This document shows, in pieces, positions 52,631-64,000 of a stretch of DNA of 64,000 bases. Location: the NCBI GenBank assembly GCA_037975125.1, contig CM075852.1, positions 4,352,214 to 4,416,213 on the forward strand, given 5' to 3'. The translations under genes and the position numbers were made by a program. The notes under the pieces are model-generated. The model searched no databases and was not told the DNA's origin. It was given only the letters and a program-made list of their open reading frames with translations. Position 1 is the stretch's first letter. Every line of letters begins with the position of its first letter. Source of the stretch: Latrodectus hesperus. Lineage: Eukaryota; Arthropoda; Arachnida; Araneae; Theridiidae.

Positions 52631-54093
52631 GAAAACACGTTTATTCACTGTCCCTATTATTACTTTGAACACATTTTTCTATAAATGTTGTGAAGTAATT
52701 GATATTTTTGCTATTTTCACTCAAGAATTAGAAAAAAATACGATTTTTTCATCTACAAATGACTCCTCACATTAGTAATCTTTAGACGGATTTTAGAAAG
52801 ACCCTTGAATTGAGAGAAAACTATGCTTATTAATTAAGAAACTGATTCCTATCTAGACAATGAATACAATTATTTTAGATAAAAATGTTTTCAAAATCAA
52901 GAATGATAACAGAATAAATTGCATAATGCCTTTTATCCAATTTTAATTAAAAAAAGGTTTGATTGAATATTTCTTAGTATTATTTCTTTTGATATTTTGT
53001 AAATAATAAATAATTAAAATTTTAATCATTATCTGATTGAATTTCTTTATAAGAGCATGAATTTTCTCAGAATTGCATATCAAAATGTTCTTTCATCTAC
53101 AAATTATTCTTGATAAATTATTTTATTTTTAATTAAATTTTTAATTGCGAATTCGAAACTTTAAATTGAAATGTTTCACGTAATGTTTTATAGTAATTTA
53201 AATAATTTCTTGTAATTTTTATTACACTTATTTGGATTTCTATGGTGATGTATATATTGATGAATTATTCGAACACATATAATGATGTGTTATTTGAAAA
53301 TTTAAAGTAGATTTAAAATTAATGTAACATTACTATAATTTACTTAAATTAATTAATGTATTCTATACGTATTCATTTATATGACTCTACAATCCTAAAT
53401 TCTTCGTTTAATCAATCTAAAACCGTAGAATTGTATACAGTAGAATTTTGGACATGCGCTAAAATGGCTGATTGCCCGCATTATCAATAAGATTACGATT
53501 GTAAATGTTGAATAAAATTTTGGTGTTTCTTAAGTTGACAGATAGAATCAATTGGAAAAGTAATTGTAAATATTATTTCTATTTTAAATTGTCATCATCA
53601 ATTATTTCGGATAAGAAAATGTAAGCTATTTTTATTTTTGGAAATATTTACGATTTATCACAATTCATTTGTAAAATTAGAAGATATACTACATTTTAAA
53701 ATGATATCTTTATATGTGAAATTTTATGAAATTAACTAAACATGAATCTAAAATTATTGTGTTTTTTTATATTTTTAAATACTTCAAACATTAATTTTTA
53801 AATATTTAAACATCATTGCAAAATTCAAAATTCAAATGTTATTTTAAAAATAATTAAATATTAAAAAAATTAATTATTTTTGAATATATGATACGTGAAA
53901 GCTTACAAAAGGAAAAGACAAACACATTATATGTAAATGAGATTTTCATGTATTGTTCACTTCGAAAGACAGCAATATTTAAAAAAATTTACTCTGCATT
54001 AACACTTCTTTTTAACGAAATACAAAACCTAATTCCCTAAAAAAATTTATATTATCATTATTACCTTACATTGAATGCTATGTATACTTTTAG

Positions 54094-54343
54094 GGGTGTT
54101 GCAAAAAGGTGATGGCACAACGATATATTTTAAACAACAACCAAGAGTAATTGCTACTCTGATGGGCACTGGTCTTCAGAGGCCAATGCTGTGTCCAGAA
54201 TGCAATGGCATGGCCAAGGAAGCCAGACTCTTGGCCCCGGTAGCTTTGGCCTCAGGTCCCGATGGCAGCGTTTATGTGGGTGATTTCAATCTCATTCGTA
54301 GAATTACTACAAATGGACAAGTCTATACAGTCTTCAGAATGAG
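54094..54343 (+). CDS. Ten-a: Teneurin exon 6 of window: start of NHL beta-propeller
   Basis: Acceptor TATACTTTTAG|GGGTG and donor ATGAG|GTAATT. The 250-base exon completes a Gly codon and ends with two bases of an Arg codon. The product is [20 protein letters not shown], then [64 protein letters not shown]-x-G-P-D-G-S-x-Y-V-G-D-F-N-x-I-R-R-I is the first canonical NHL repeat of teneurins. The C-P-x-C-N-G pair of cysteines is conserved. No defects are seen. Confidence 0.95.
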
Positions 54344-55574
54344 GTAATTTGAATTAACGTATTTTCATATTCGGTATCGTCAAATTACACTTATAATTAA
54401 TCTCTGTCAAATTGACCTATTCATGAATGTTAATTACAAGTAATGGAAGAAATTAATGCAAAAATTAAATTTATGTAATCTAACATTTTTTACAAAACTT
54501 TGTTTTTACAAAGTAATATGATCACTTTTTATAATTTTAGTACGAATCCTGTCAAGTTATTCAAAAATAGTATCTTGTAATAGAATTCATAATTTCTCTG
54601 TTGTTCTGTGTATGGTAGAAATAAAACAAATGCTTTTTACTGTTAACATTATAACATTTAATTTTAAAGTTTTTGTCTCATAAACAGAATTTATCTAAAT
54701 AAATTTGAAAATAAATATATAGGAGTGATACAGGAAATAAATTTGTGGACATGTTTCCGATCGACAAGCGTCTTAGTTAAATATATAAGTGTCCTTTAAA
54801 ATCAATCCATATTTTTAATAATTTACCATAGCAATAATGCACACATATTATACACGTTGATAATATGAATAACCTGCAATGAGGCGTGCAACGAAAAAGT
54901 AAATAATAAATGTAATGATAATAGATGACATAAAACATAAACGCACAACAGCAAAATAATATTGTCGCAATATGTTCCGAAATATATAATAAACACCCAA
55001 AATTTATTATGAATACGAAATAATAAAAATTGTTACAAATTTGTTTTCCAAAAAATTACAATTTCATCAATTTTAATTCATTTCTCACGAACATTATAAT
55101 GTATTTAAAAAATTAATACCTGAGGTTGTATATGTGTAATCATTTTAGTGAAAAACTTATAACTTTTGATTTTTTCTTACATAAATCCCATATCTGCATC
55201 GATCTCCTAAATAAAAGATGGAACTCAATAGCAAATTAATTTTAAAATATTATATATTTTTAATGACATATATGTTCTTTTAGCATTAAAGTAGCTACTT
55301 TTAGTACATTCTTTGACATTTTTAGTTTTCTTCAAACTTATTTCCTAACTTTCTACAATCAATTATATTTAATTTAAAAATATTATATTCATGTGTGATT
55401 TCAGAATAACTTGAATAATTTCAAATTTATTTATCCAGTATTTAGTTCATCAAAATTCTCTTTTACAAACAGAAATTCTATACTCATGCATTTTAATATG
55501 ATTTCGTTTTTAAGTAAATAAGTATAAAATTCCCAAGTTCATATCTTAAGGATCTCACTGAATATCTTTAACAG
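54344..55574 (+). other. Teneurin intron between exons 6 and 7
   Basis: About 1.2 kb, phase 2, AT-rich, with no recognised repeat or transposon. It is the shortest intron in the window. It interrupts the propeller coding sequence between the first and second NHL repeats. Confidence 0.85.
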
Positions 55575-55810
55575 GACAACCGATATGTCTACTCATTATC
55601 ATATCACTCTCAGTCCCACTGACGGCCACCTGTACATTTCTGATCCAGAACGTCATCAGATACTGAGGATTCATTCACTGGACAAAGTGGAAGACCCTGA
55701 ATCTAATTTTGACGTCGTAGTCGGGAGTGGAGATCGTTGCCTTCCACGGGATCGGGACAACTGCGGTGATGGGAAACCTGCATTGGAGGCACGGCTTTCC
55801 TATCCAAAAG
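55575..55810 (+). CDS. Ten-a: Teneurin exon 7 of window: second NHL repeat
   Basis: Acceptor CTTTAACAG|GACAAC and donor CCAAAAG|GTAAGT. The 236-base exon completes an Arg codon and ends with one base of a codon (Gly expected). It encodes [40 protein letters not shown], then [20 protein letters not shown] and [14 protein letters not shown]. The G-x-L-Y-I-S-D-P-E-x-H-Q-I-x-R-I repeat and the G-S-G-x-R-C-L-P...C-G-D-G motif are strongly conserved among teneurins. The propeller continues in exons beyond the window. Confidence 0.95.
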
Positions 55811-55908
55811 GTAAGTTATATTGCAAATCAAATTTTGTTTATCACTAACCCATGCTCTTTTGGTTGAAATATAAAAATAACCAAAGATCTTAAGAATAAG
55901 ATATACGT

Positions 55909-56111
<203 letters not shown>

Positions 56112-56529
56112 CAAGAGTTTATATTATTAATATACACACACACATGAGTAATTGATAGAATATAAACTTCTCCTACAAATTTCATCCTACAGAGCAAACC
56201 TGTGAATGGATTGCAAAGAGATTGTATATCATGTAATTTCAAATATTATTTTAGTTCCTAAATGTCCACTAAAAGGTGTAATTTTGAAAAATATATGAAA
56301 TTTAACAAAATAAACAACCGAAACGGAATATAAGAAAACACTATTTACATTTATTGACTAGTTTCAGGTTACTTTTCTTCAAATACAGTAAGTAAAGGTA
56401 AGGAAGAGACAAAAACAGATCAGTTCGCATAAATATGAAAAGATTAGATTAGAACAAGAGCTGCATAAGAGGAGCAGTTATTAATCGTTGACAGGACGAT
56501 GTAGGGAAAGTTGCTCCAAGTTACCATCC

Positions 56530-57450
56530 TCAATCACATGTAAATTTCAATTCGATGTACAGTGTGTTCAACAGCAGATCGTAACCATTCATTTGTGAGG
56601 CTGCGCTGATGACATGTTATGGAGTACTTTAAGTCTTTCAACTTCACAAAATTTCACGATATACCATTCTTTTTAAATAACCCTATAACCAAAAATCGCA
56701 TGTAGTTAGATCTGACTAATGTGGTAGGCGTGAATGAGGAGAAAAATGAGTAAAAACGTGTTCATCTGTGAATTGTGGAGCTATAGTGCCTACACGGATT
56801 TATCAATATATGGAGGCATCCCACTCTGAAGGAAAATGATCGTGGTAAGGACTCGCCTTATTATAGGGGCGTCACAACAAACATGTGTGTCTTAGTATCA
56901 ACGATCCTTAATGGAACAATTGAGAGGCCTAACTTCACCAATTTCTACAAAAAAGAATGGTCCAGAGATGAATGTTGCCCTGAATCCGTACCAGACAGTG
57001 ACCTTTGTAGATAGGGGAATTTTAATGTCTATCCCCAGATTTTCTTTAGCCCAAATGCGGCACTTCTGAGCGTTACTGTAATTTTGTGGTAGAAATGAAT
57101 CTCGTAGTTCCACAGAATATTCTAAGAATATGAGAAATCATCAGCCATTCAGTGTTGAAAACTGTATGAGAATGTTGTGTCTTGTACCTATCAAACGGCT
57201 AATGAGTATGGCGTATCTTGTATGGAATGTAGTGCATTATGTTTCTGAGTAACTTTTGGATGGTGATATAAGAATAGCCTGTCTGTCGGCAAACTGCACC
57301 AAAAGCAGGTGTCTGTTACTGTGTTGTACTACTTGCCCCAAACTCAGATGTCTGTTACTCTGCGTCAAAAGATGTCTTGACGTTCTCAAAAAGTACCGTT
57401 GTGACACGTTTACAACCTCTTCTAGATTGAACTTCTAATTTTCCCACGTC
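56530..57450 (-). pseudogene. Mariner-superfamily transposase remnant, minus strand
   Basis: The clearest part is a 71-residue frame at 57113-56898 on the minus strand with KCRIWAKENLG, then KVTVWYGFRATFISGPFFF. This matches the K-V-T-V-W-C-G-x-x-x-x-x-I-I-G-P-Y-F-F catalytic-domain block of arthropod transposases. Further down come FWLWGYLKRMVY with a substitution to a stop (about 56690) and SITCHQRSLTNEWLRSAVEH (about 56610), the C-terminal tail. The conserved D-x-W-P-P-R-S-P-D-L region is heavily degraded, and the N-terminal part above 57113 is not readable. No inverted repeats were found. Confidence 0.8.
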
Positions 57451-57905
57451 TTCAAATATTTTAGTCTTGGCCCAGATACGTTTAGTTGACATTAGATCAC
57501 TTCGTATGTATTTTCTACGTTGAAATTTGCGAACTGCAACAGGAGCATTCCGCTTATTTTCGTAAAAAAAGCTTCACTAATACAGCAAGTTTAATTAAAA
57601 AGACCGTCATTAGTACAGCCGGAAACATCAACTTATATATGACAGTGTCTGCAAAGATTTAATCCCTAACATGTTATCAATAAATGCTTCGCTTCTTTCC
57701 AAATCCACAAATCTCAACATTTTTCTTCTACAATTGACAACTTTTTCCGGTTTCGCACTTCTTTTATGAAATTCTTGGACCAAATCTCGTGTATAGACTA
57801 TATTAAAAATTTCTTTGCATTGCGTTCACCCGTTTGCACTGTATGATGCCGTTTATGGGGGAAGTTTAATTATAAGCACTTGGTATCTTAGATTTTTTAA
57901 GCTAC

Positions 57906-57960
57906 AGTAGTTTATAGACAGTAAGCTTCCATAAGTAGTTTATAAGCAGTAAGCTTCCAA
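57906..57960. repeat. 28-bp tandem duplication
   Basis: AGTAGTTTATAGACAGTAAG and AGTAGTTTATAAGCAGTAAG, each followed by CTTCC, lie head to tail at 57906 and 57934. Confidence 0.9.
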
Positions 57961-60900
57961 ATGATAAAGGTATTTTAAAAAAAATATGAAATTAATTATA
58001 TAACATAAAACAAGTAAATTTTCCGCACTTTAAAATGACTTATTAGAAATCGCAAAAATGCTTCAGAAAATAATCGATCACACTTTGATAGCATATACAG
58101 AATTTTACTAGCAAAATTTCAAAAGATACACATTTGAATTTTTGCATACATCAATTATATGAAACGAAATTTTCCTCAATTAATTTGTGAAATAGTCCAT
58201 TAATTTAAAAATACTTAAATGTGGGACCAGTATGTTATGCGCATTAAAAATAATAAAATTTTTTCTCATAAAATATTGATACAATTTTGGATAAAATATT
58301 CGGGGATTGCCTTGGAAATTTTATTCTAGAGCAAGGAAATTTATTGCATGCTGTGTAAAGAGGAAAACATATTTTCTTAAGCAATTTTGGAATGAAGTAA
58401 GGATTTCAAATCGATCAATTTCAATACCTTGGAATTTATTATTTAAAAATTCATCAGAAATGAAGCTGAAAAGTGCTTTCATGAATTAAAATTTGCTTAA
58501 AGACTTCATTCAATTTATTCTGAAATCATTTATACTTTCAAAAGTATTTTAATTCACAGAAAATATCTATATTCTCTTTAGAGACGTTACTGCTTCACGA
58601 CTGATGTAAATTGCTTTCAAATAATTGCTCTGCATTGAATCTCTCTTTCTTTGTAAAATTCCTTAATCTCTGCAATCCTCTCTGGACTAAAAACAACCTT
58701 TTGAAACAATATAATCTTTTCTCGATTTTCTTTAAATTTTTGTTTGAAATTAGCAGGAATGCTCTGTTATCTCCTAATTATTGAACATCGAACTGCAGTT
58801 AGAGAATAAAATTGAATTAATGGATCTGCACAATCAACTTGTTTTAAAATTTCGAAAGAATTCAAAAATGAGTATTTTAAACTTTACTGTCATACGCAAT
58901 GCATTTAAGAAATTGGAACTTAATTATATTTGAAATTGAATTCTATTGTGTAAAGCACATAAGTTAAAGTAAGAATTTAATTACGTAAATATCGTAGCAA
59001 GTAGGTGGCGCATATATACATTTAGCACACCTGATGATGAATAGCATTTTGTTTCAAAGAGGTATCTAAAAAAATTTAAATTATGATACAGGAATTTGTT
59101 CTAAATCATCGCAAATAGCTTATAAAATATATGCAAAATATTTGTTGAAATATAATTTAGGATAGCACTATCGCATGGTGTAGCCTTATGCTAGTAAACT
59201 ATATATAAGCTAATAGAGAATTCTCTGTCATATAATTATTTTAATTCTAAAAAATGACTATCATAATTCATTTTCAAAAAGTCTAAATGGAAAAAAGATT
59301 TTTGCGTACTTATGTTATTGAAATATAAGTTCAGATTTTCTATATTTTATGAAAAATTAAATGTATCAATAGTTAACAGAACATTTAGATAATTGCTAAA
59401 ACAATATGTATCAAATTAGAAATAAATGTTAGATCACATAGCATGTTTTATCGAAAATTGTTTTTAGAATGCTCCAAAACTAGTCACCAACTTCTTTAGA
59501 AGTCAACACCAAAGATGATAGAATATAAAGAAAATTTTATTAATGGGGGAATTATGACAAAGCAAATATTTACTCAGGATTAAAAAGAATTATTGCATAT
59601 AAAATCAAAATTTTCTGTGTTTCTAAAGAAAAGTGTAGCAGTATTTTATTTATTGTATTTAATGTGATATATAAATGTGTTTAGATGCATAGATTTACAG
59701 TGAAAAATTAATAATTGTGAAGACAAACCTATGGTTATATATTGCATATGTCAAATGCATGATATGCTAATTAAATTATATTTCAAGTTAGTACTTAAAT
59801 AGAAGTTGTATATATGTCAAAGTGATTTGCTTACAAGCAGGGATTTTAAAGCAACAATGAAATATGTAGTAAGAAAAGGGATCAATTCACATGGCACTGC
59901 AAAAAACTATAATGAATTGCTGGCAGGAAGAATGGGACAGTGAAACAACTGGAAAAAATCCAGGAAACACCTTAACTGAACTTGGAATCCGATATTTTTT
60001 ATTGGGGCCATGGCCCAATTCTGTCCTATTTCCATGGGTTCCACATGTCTGATTCCAAATATTGCACCTGTGAAATGGAAGGCAACCCACTCCAATACAT
60101 GACTACATGCCATGTAACATTATCCTGGCATCAAAATAGAGAGATTATCTGGAATAAGATAGTTTTTAGCAACTATATATCAAGCGCCAAATTAACTAAA
60201 ACAGTTGAATTCCTAATGAACCATGAAAATCTAGTTTGTTAGATTGGGAACTCTTCTCTACAACATATATAAGAGCATATCTTCTTTTCTTGTCTTACAA
60301 TGTTTAAGAAAAAATTGAATTTCTCTTCAGTAAATATCAAGAACTTTCTGTAAATATAATTTATAAATTCTAAATATTGATTATATATAATCAATAATTT
60401 TGTAAACTACAAAACAAGCCCTAATGGTATTCATCATTATTCTCATGACCATAATATTATCATCTTGTTTTCATCCTTATAATTAGTTAGAATCTGATGG
60501 CATATTTTCCTAACGTTATAAAATGTTTCCCGTTTAACTACAATAAATAGCATTATAATTTAATGCTTTGTATTACTTTTTAATTAAAGTCTCAGAGCAG
60601 CTTTCATTAGATATAGAGCTAAATCTCCTCGGAATTAGGTACAGTGGAATTTGCCAGTATCAACTGCAAATAACTGCCGTCATGAGGGATGAAAGCACAT
60701 ATTCTCTCTCAAACTTTCTCCATATTTGGTATTCTGGTTGAGGCTTGATTAACGCTTGTAAATGATAGTTGATTATGCTTCCTACATTGATTTAATTAAT
60801 GAGAAATCATGATACAATGAAAATCAGAGAGGCAACAAGAAATTTTAATGATAAACGATACATGAAGTCACTTGTTTTCTTCCTCTAAATCGCTGTTTCC

Positions 60901-63379
60901 AACTATTGAATGATAGGTAAAGCAAATAGTAATCTCACTTTATCAACATATCGTCCTGTCTAAAAGTACTTCCAAGATGTTTCGAGATCCTTTTTGACGA
61001 TAGCTAAACAGTTTTGGCACCCTGATAAGTGTTTAAGTGCTTTAGAATTCAAAAAGGAAACTGAGATTACCTGTGACTCCCTGAAGTCTTTATGTATACA
61101 ATCTGTAATCATCATCAATCAAACAAAATGGAGACATGGTAATGAATACAGACTATTCCATTTAGTTTATTAAAGGACATTATCCTGACAAACCACAATC
61201 ATTTATATTGTTGATTGGACATCAAAATGGTTCCATAAACCTTGGCGTGTGTGTAAATCACTTTCAGCAAATCTTCGCTTATTGTTATTCTACAAACTAT
61301 CGAGATGAGTTAGTTATTGTAGCATCAAAGTATTCTATTTAATATGAATTTCTCTTCTATTTCCAAAAGAATAAAATTATTCAAGAGATTTATATTTCAT
61401 TCTTAGATCTATCTGGTTATACAATTATATGTGTAATAGTCATATCTACGAAGCATAAGGACACTTTAATGTTTCGAAAATATGCATTAAGTCTATTCCA
61501 TTAACTACATGACGACATGATTAAACATATAGTATTTTCAAATTAATCCTGTTAATTAATAACAACTTTATATCATTATCAAGAAATTTTAGGATTTTCT
61601 CATGCTTTCTGGATTATGAATGTCACATAAATTAGTGAAAATATTTTGTCCACCATTTCCATTATTTTAATCTCACTTTGAAATCACAGGACAAGCTTAC
61701 TTTTAAAATCCTTCACAGGGAATATTCAGCTTTTTATTCTGCATAATTTGTATATTTATATAACCACACACACAGACAAATATAAATATGCATCAAATCT
61801 ACGCCACCAGAGAGACACTTTACGAAAGTGTAAATGCATGTCTGATATTTTTACTTTCGTGCAATGTATATTGTTATCATGTTCGATATTTCTATTAAGA
61901 ATAGTTACTTACATATTCTTCTACTCAAAAGATATCTTCCTTGATATTCCTTTGTATATTTAAAAAAGTTACTCAAGTTTAATTAATTAATCAAATATAC
62001 TTTTCATCAATTTACCATTAGACATTATGAGAAAAATAGTACGCTTATAAAAGTACTGATAATAAAAAAAGAAAGTTTCTAATGTCCTTTAATTTATTAC
62101 AAATTTTATACATTCTACCTAATTGTCTAAAAATTTCATTTTCATAAAGGTAAAGCTAATGAATTTAATTTTAGGGCTGAAAAATTTATTTCTTGAAATT
62201 CCATTACTCTTATTAAAATTTATATAAATAGTAATTTTAGACATATAGGTATAATATATAAAATCTACAGAATAATAATATACCGCTAAACTTAAGCAAA
62301 AAATATTTGGTCAGTAAACCGTTGCTTAAAAGAGGGAAGTAAGACAGTTATTAAATACTAAAATGGTTATCCATACTTTGAATGTCTTATAAGAAGTTTG
62401 AAAATCCAAATCCATAGAGTGTTAACGGTTAGTCAGTTACTTTCGGTATTTATATATGTAGTTTTACATCGTTGGGAATTAAATTTTTACATTTGTATAT
62501 TTGTGTAGCAGTACCTATTTGATAATTTTATTAACTTGTATTTATAGGGTGATTATTTTTTTATCTTTAATTTTATATTTGTCGTCTTGTACAGTTTTCG
62601 GATGTAGTGACTTAATTTTAAAGATTGTCTACAGCCATTGCAGAAAAACCCTACTTTAGTTCCAATTTGGTCAACATTCCCCGACAGCATTGGTATATAT
62701 ATATATGCATCATTTTTAACGAATCTTCTATTGCACATATGGTGCAATTTTCAAACTTTCCAGCGCTATACATGTATGTGTGCTTCTTTTATCCACAAAA
62801 TATATTCCATATGTCTATCATTTCTCTACAACCATCTGAGCTAAGAATTGCAGGACAAAGGTGTTTTTATTTATTTTAATACATCCACAAGATTTAACAC
62901 ATTAATATGCAGAAATTAAAAAAAATGACAATGAATGTTTCATGAAATTTTACAAATCCGTCTGGAAGGCATATCTAAATATTGGATCTTGTTCACTTAA
63001 CGTTCTCATATAATTTAATTTTTTCTGCAATTAACTTGCTTCGAAGCATTTTCTCCTTTCTCACTTCCACATGTTCGTTAAATGAACCGTCTCGTTGAAT
63101 TTATAAATAATCACCTTCAGACAAGTTAGAGTCATCCGCATTTTATTTTACGGATTTCGTCGACGCAATTTTTGTATAGTCACGGTAACTTTATATCAGC
63201 ATAGTAGCTAAGCTTCAGAAACAGAGCTCCATCCATCAAGGAAACATGATCATTTTCTTAGACACAGCATGATAAAACAATATGATCTTAGTTTTCTTTT
63301 AATCATAAATGAAATGTAGGGATGCAGTTGTCATGTCTTTTAAGTACTATTTTTTAAAATTAAGATATTTTATAGAATG

Positions 63380-63480
<101 letters not shown>

Positions 63481-64000
63481 AGCTGACCCAGCCACGCGTT
63501 GCAGTGGCTGAGTTTTTAAAATACATTGAATCAATTTTTTACTAATTCTTGGGTTCAATCAAATTAATATTTTCTAAAAAAATTTAGAATAGGTTCATTC
63601 ATAGAAGATTAAAAATAAAACGTTTCACCAAAATTTAATAGTAATAGGTAAAGTATCGAAATTTTGAAATTAAGCACAAATCAACAAATACTTTCTGAAT
63701 TTACATTTTATTCATCTTATATTAAATTATAGTTTGTAATCAGTGACTTACTCATAAAATATACTATATAAATTAAAGACAACTAAAAATAAATTGTTAT
63801 AAATGAGGTAGATAACATTGACATCGAACTATTATTATTTTAATTTTAAATTATATTAAAACTAAAAAATTTTTTCCGCGGCATTATACTGAAATAAAAA
63901 AAATTAAAAGAATTTATCATTTGAATAAATAAATTAGATCAAAATGTTCTACTGAATAAATTAATAATTATCAAATTATAAAATAAAAATAAAAAATAAT

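Larger units (their letters stand above)
49732..54093 (+). other. Teneurin intron between exons 5 and 6
   Basis: About 4.4 kb, GT-AG, phase 1. Contents are an (AT)n tract with a Tc1-like remnant attached (50367-51480) and an imperfect repeat cluster (52400-52630). The stretch 52630-54093 is AT-rich and I see nothing in it. Confidence 0.8.

Noticed and set aside
61740..61780. Short (CA)n near 61766
   Set aside because: Only about five units; not worth a separate repeat call.

Overview
The window is a piece of an AT-rich arthropod nuclear genome, roughly three-quarters A+T by eye. The only host gene I can support is a teneurin, a large type II transmembrane cell-adhesion receptor, on the + strand. 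Seven consecutive internal exons are visible (11851-12058, 21778-21897, 32825-33110, 42192-42459, 49591-49731, 54094-54343, 55575-55810). Each has GT-AG junctions, and all seven join in one open frame: 1509 bases, beginning with the last two bases of a codon and ending with the first base of one. The joined product (about 502 complete codons) runs from the end of the cysteine-rich segment after the EGF repeats, through the TTR-like domain and FN-plug, into the first blades of the NHL beta-propeller. The 5' part (cytoplasmic, transmembrane, EGF) and the 3' part (rest of NHL, YD shell, C-terminal module) lie outside. Sequence such as the Cys-Leu-Ala-His-Asp-Tyr-Asp motif in exon 3 looks to me more like Drosophila Ten-a than Ten-m, from memory. 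A chelicerate, perhaps a spider, is my guess from the long AT-rich introns and repeat load; the window does not prove it.

Layout: 1-11850 is intron upstream of the first visible exon. The introns between exons are about 9.7, 10.9, 9.1, 7.1, 4.4 and 1.2 kb, and 55811-64000 is the start of the next intron. The introns hold long (AT)n microsatellites, several reaching 300-490 bp, and a layered set of dead mobile elements. These are a Tc1-like element with both inverted repeats and a broken DD34E transposase (28501-29903), two older Tc1-like remnants (40680-41740, 50447-51480), and a full-span but decayed mariner on the minus strand (45780-47260). There is also a deletion derivative with about 105-bp inverted repeats (36886-37740), another transposase remnant on the minus strand (56530-57450), a 187-bp MITE (3410-3596), and two tRNA-derived SINE families with two copies each plus one further candidate.

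No novel multi-gene system is visible: no CRISPR, no operon, no second host gene. The most informative structures are small. One is a paired filled and empty insertion site for a SINE (16481-16880 versus 35920-36121). Another is a SINE with a clear target duplication nested inside a dead Tc1 element (40945-41155). A third is an 84-bp, 28-codon-length tandem expansion inside a mariner transposase pseudogene (46682-47086). Finally, Tc1-type ends abut (TA)n microsatellites, and exon junction 6/7 falls where vertebrate teneurins carry an alternative mini-exon.
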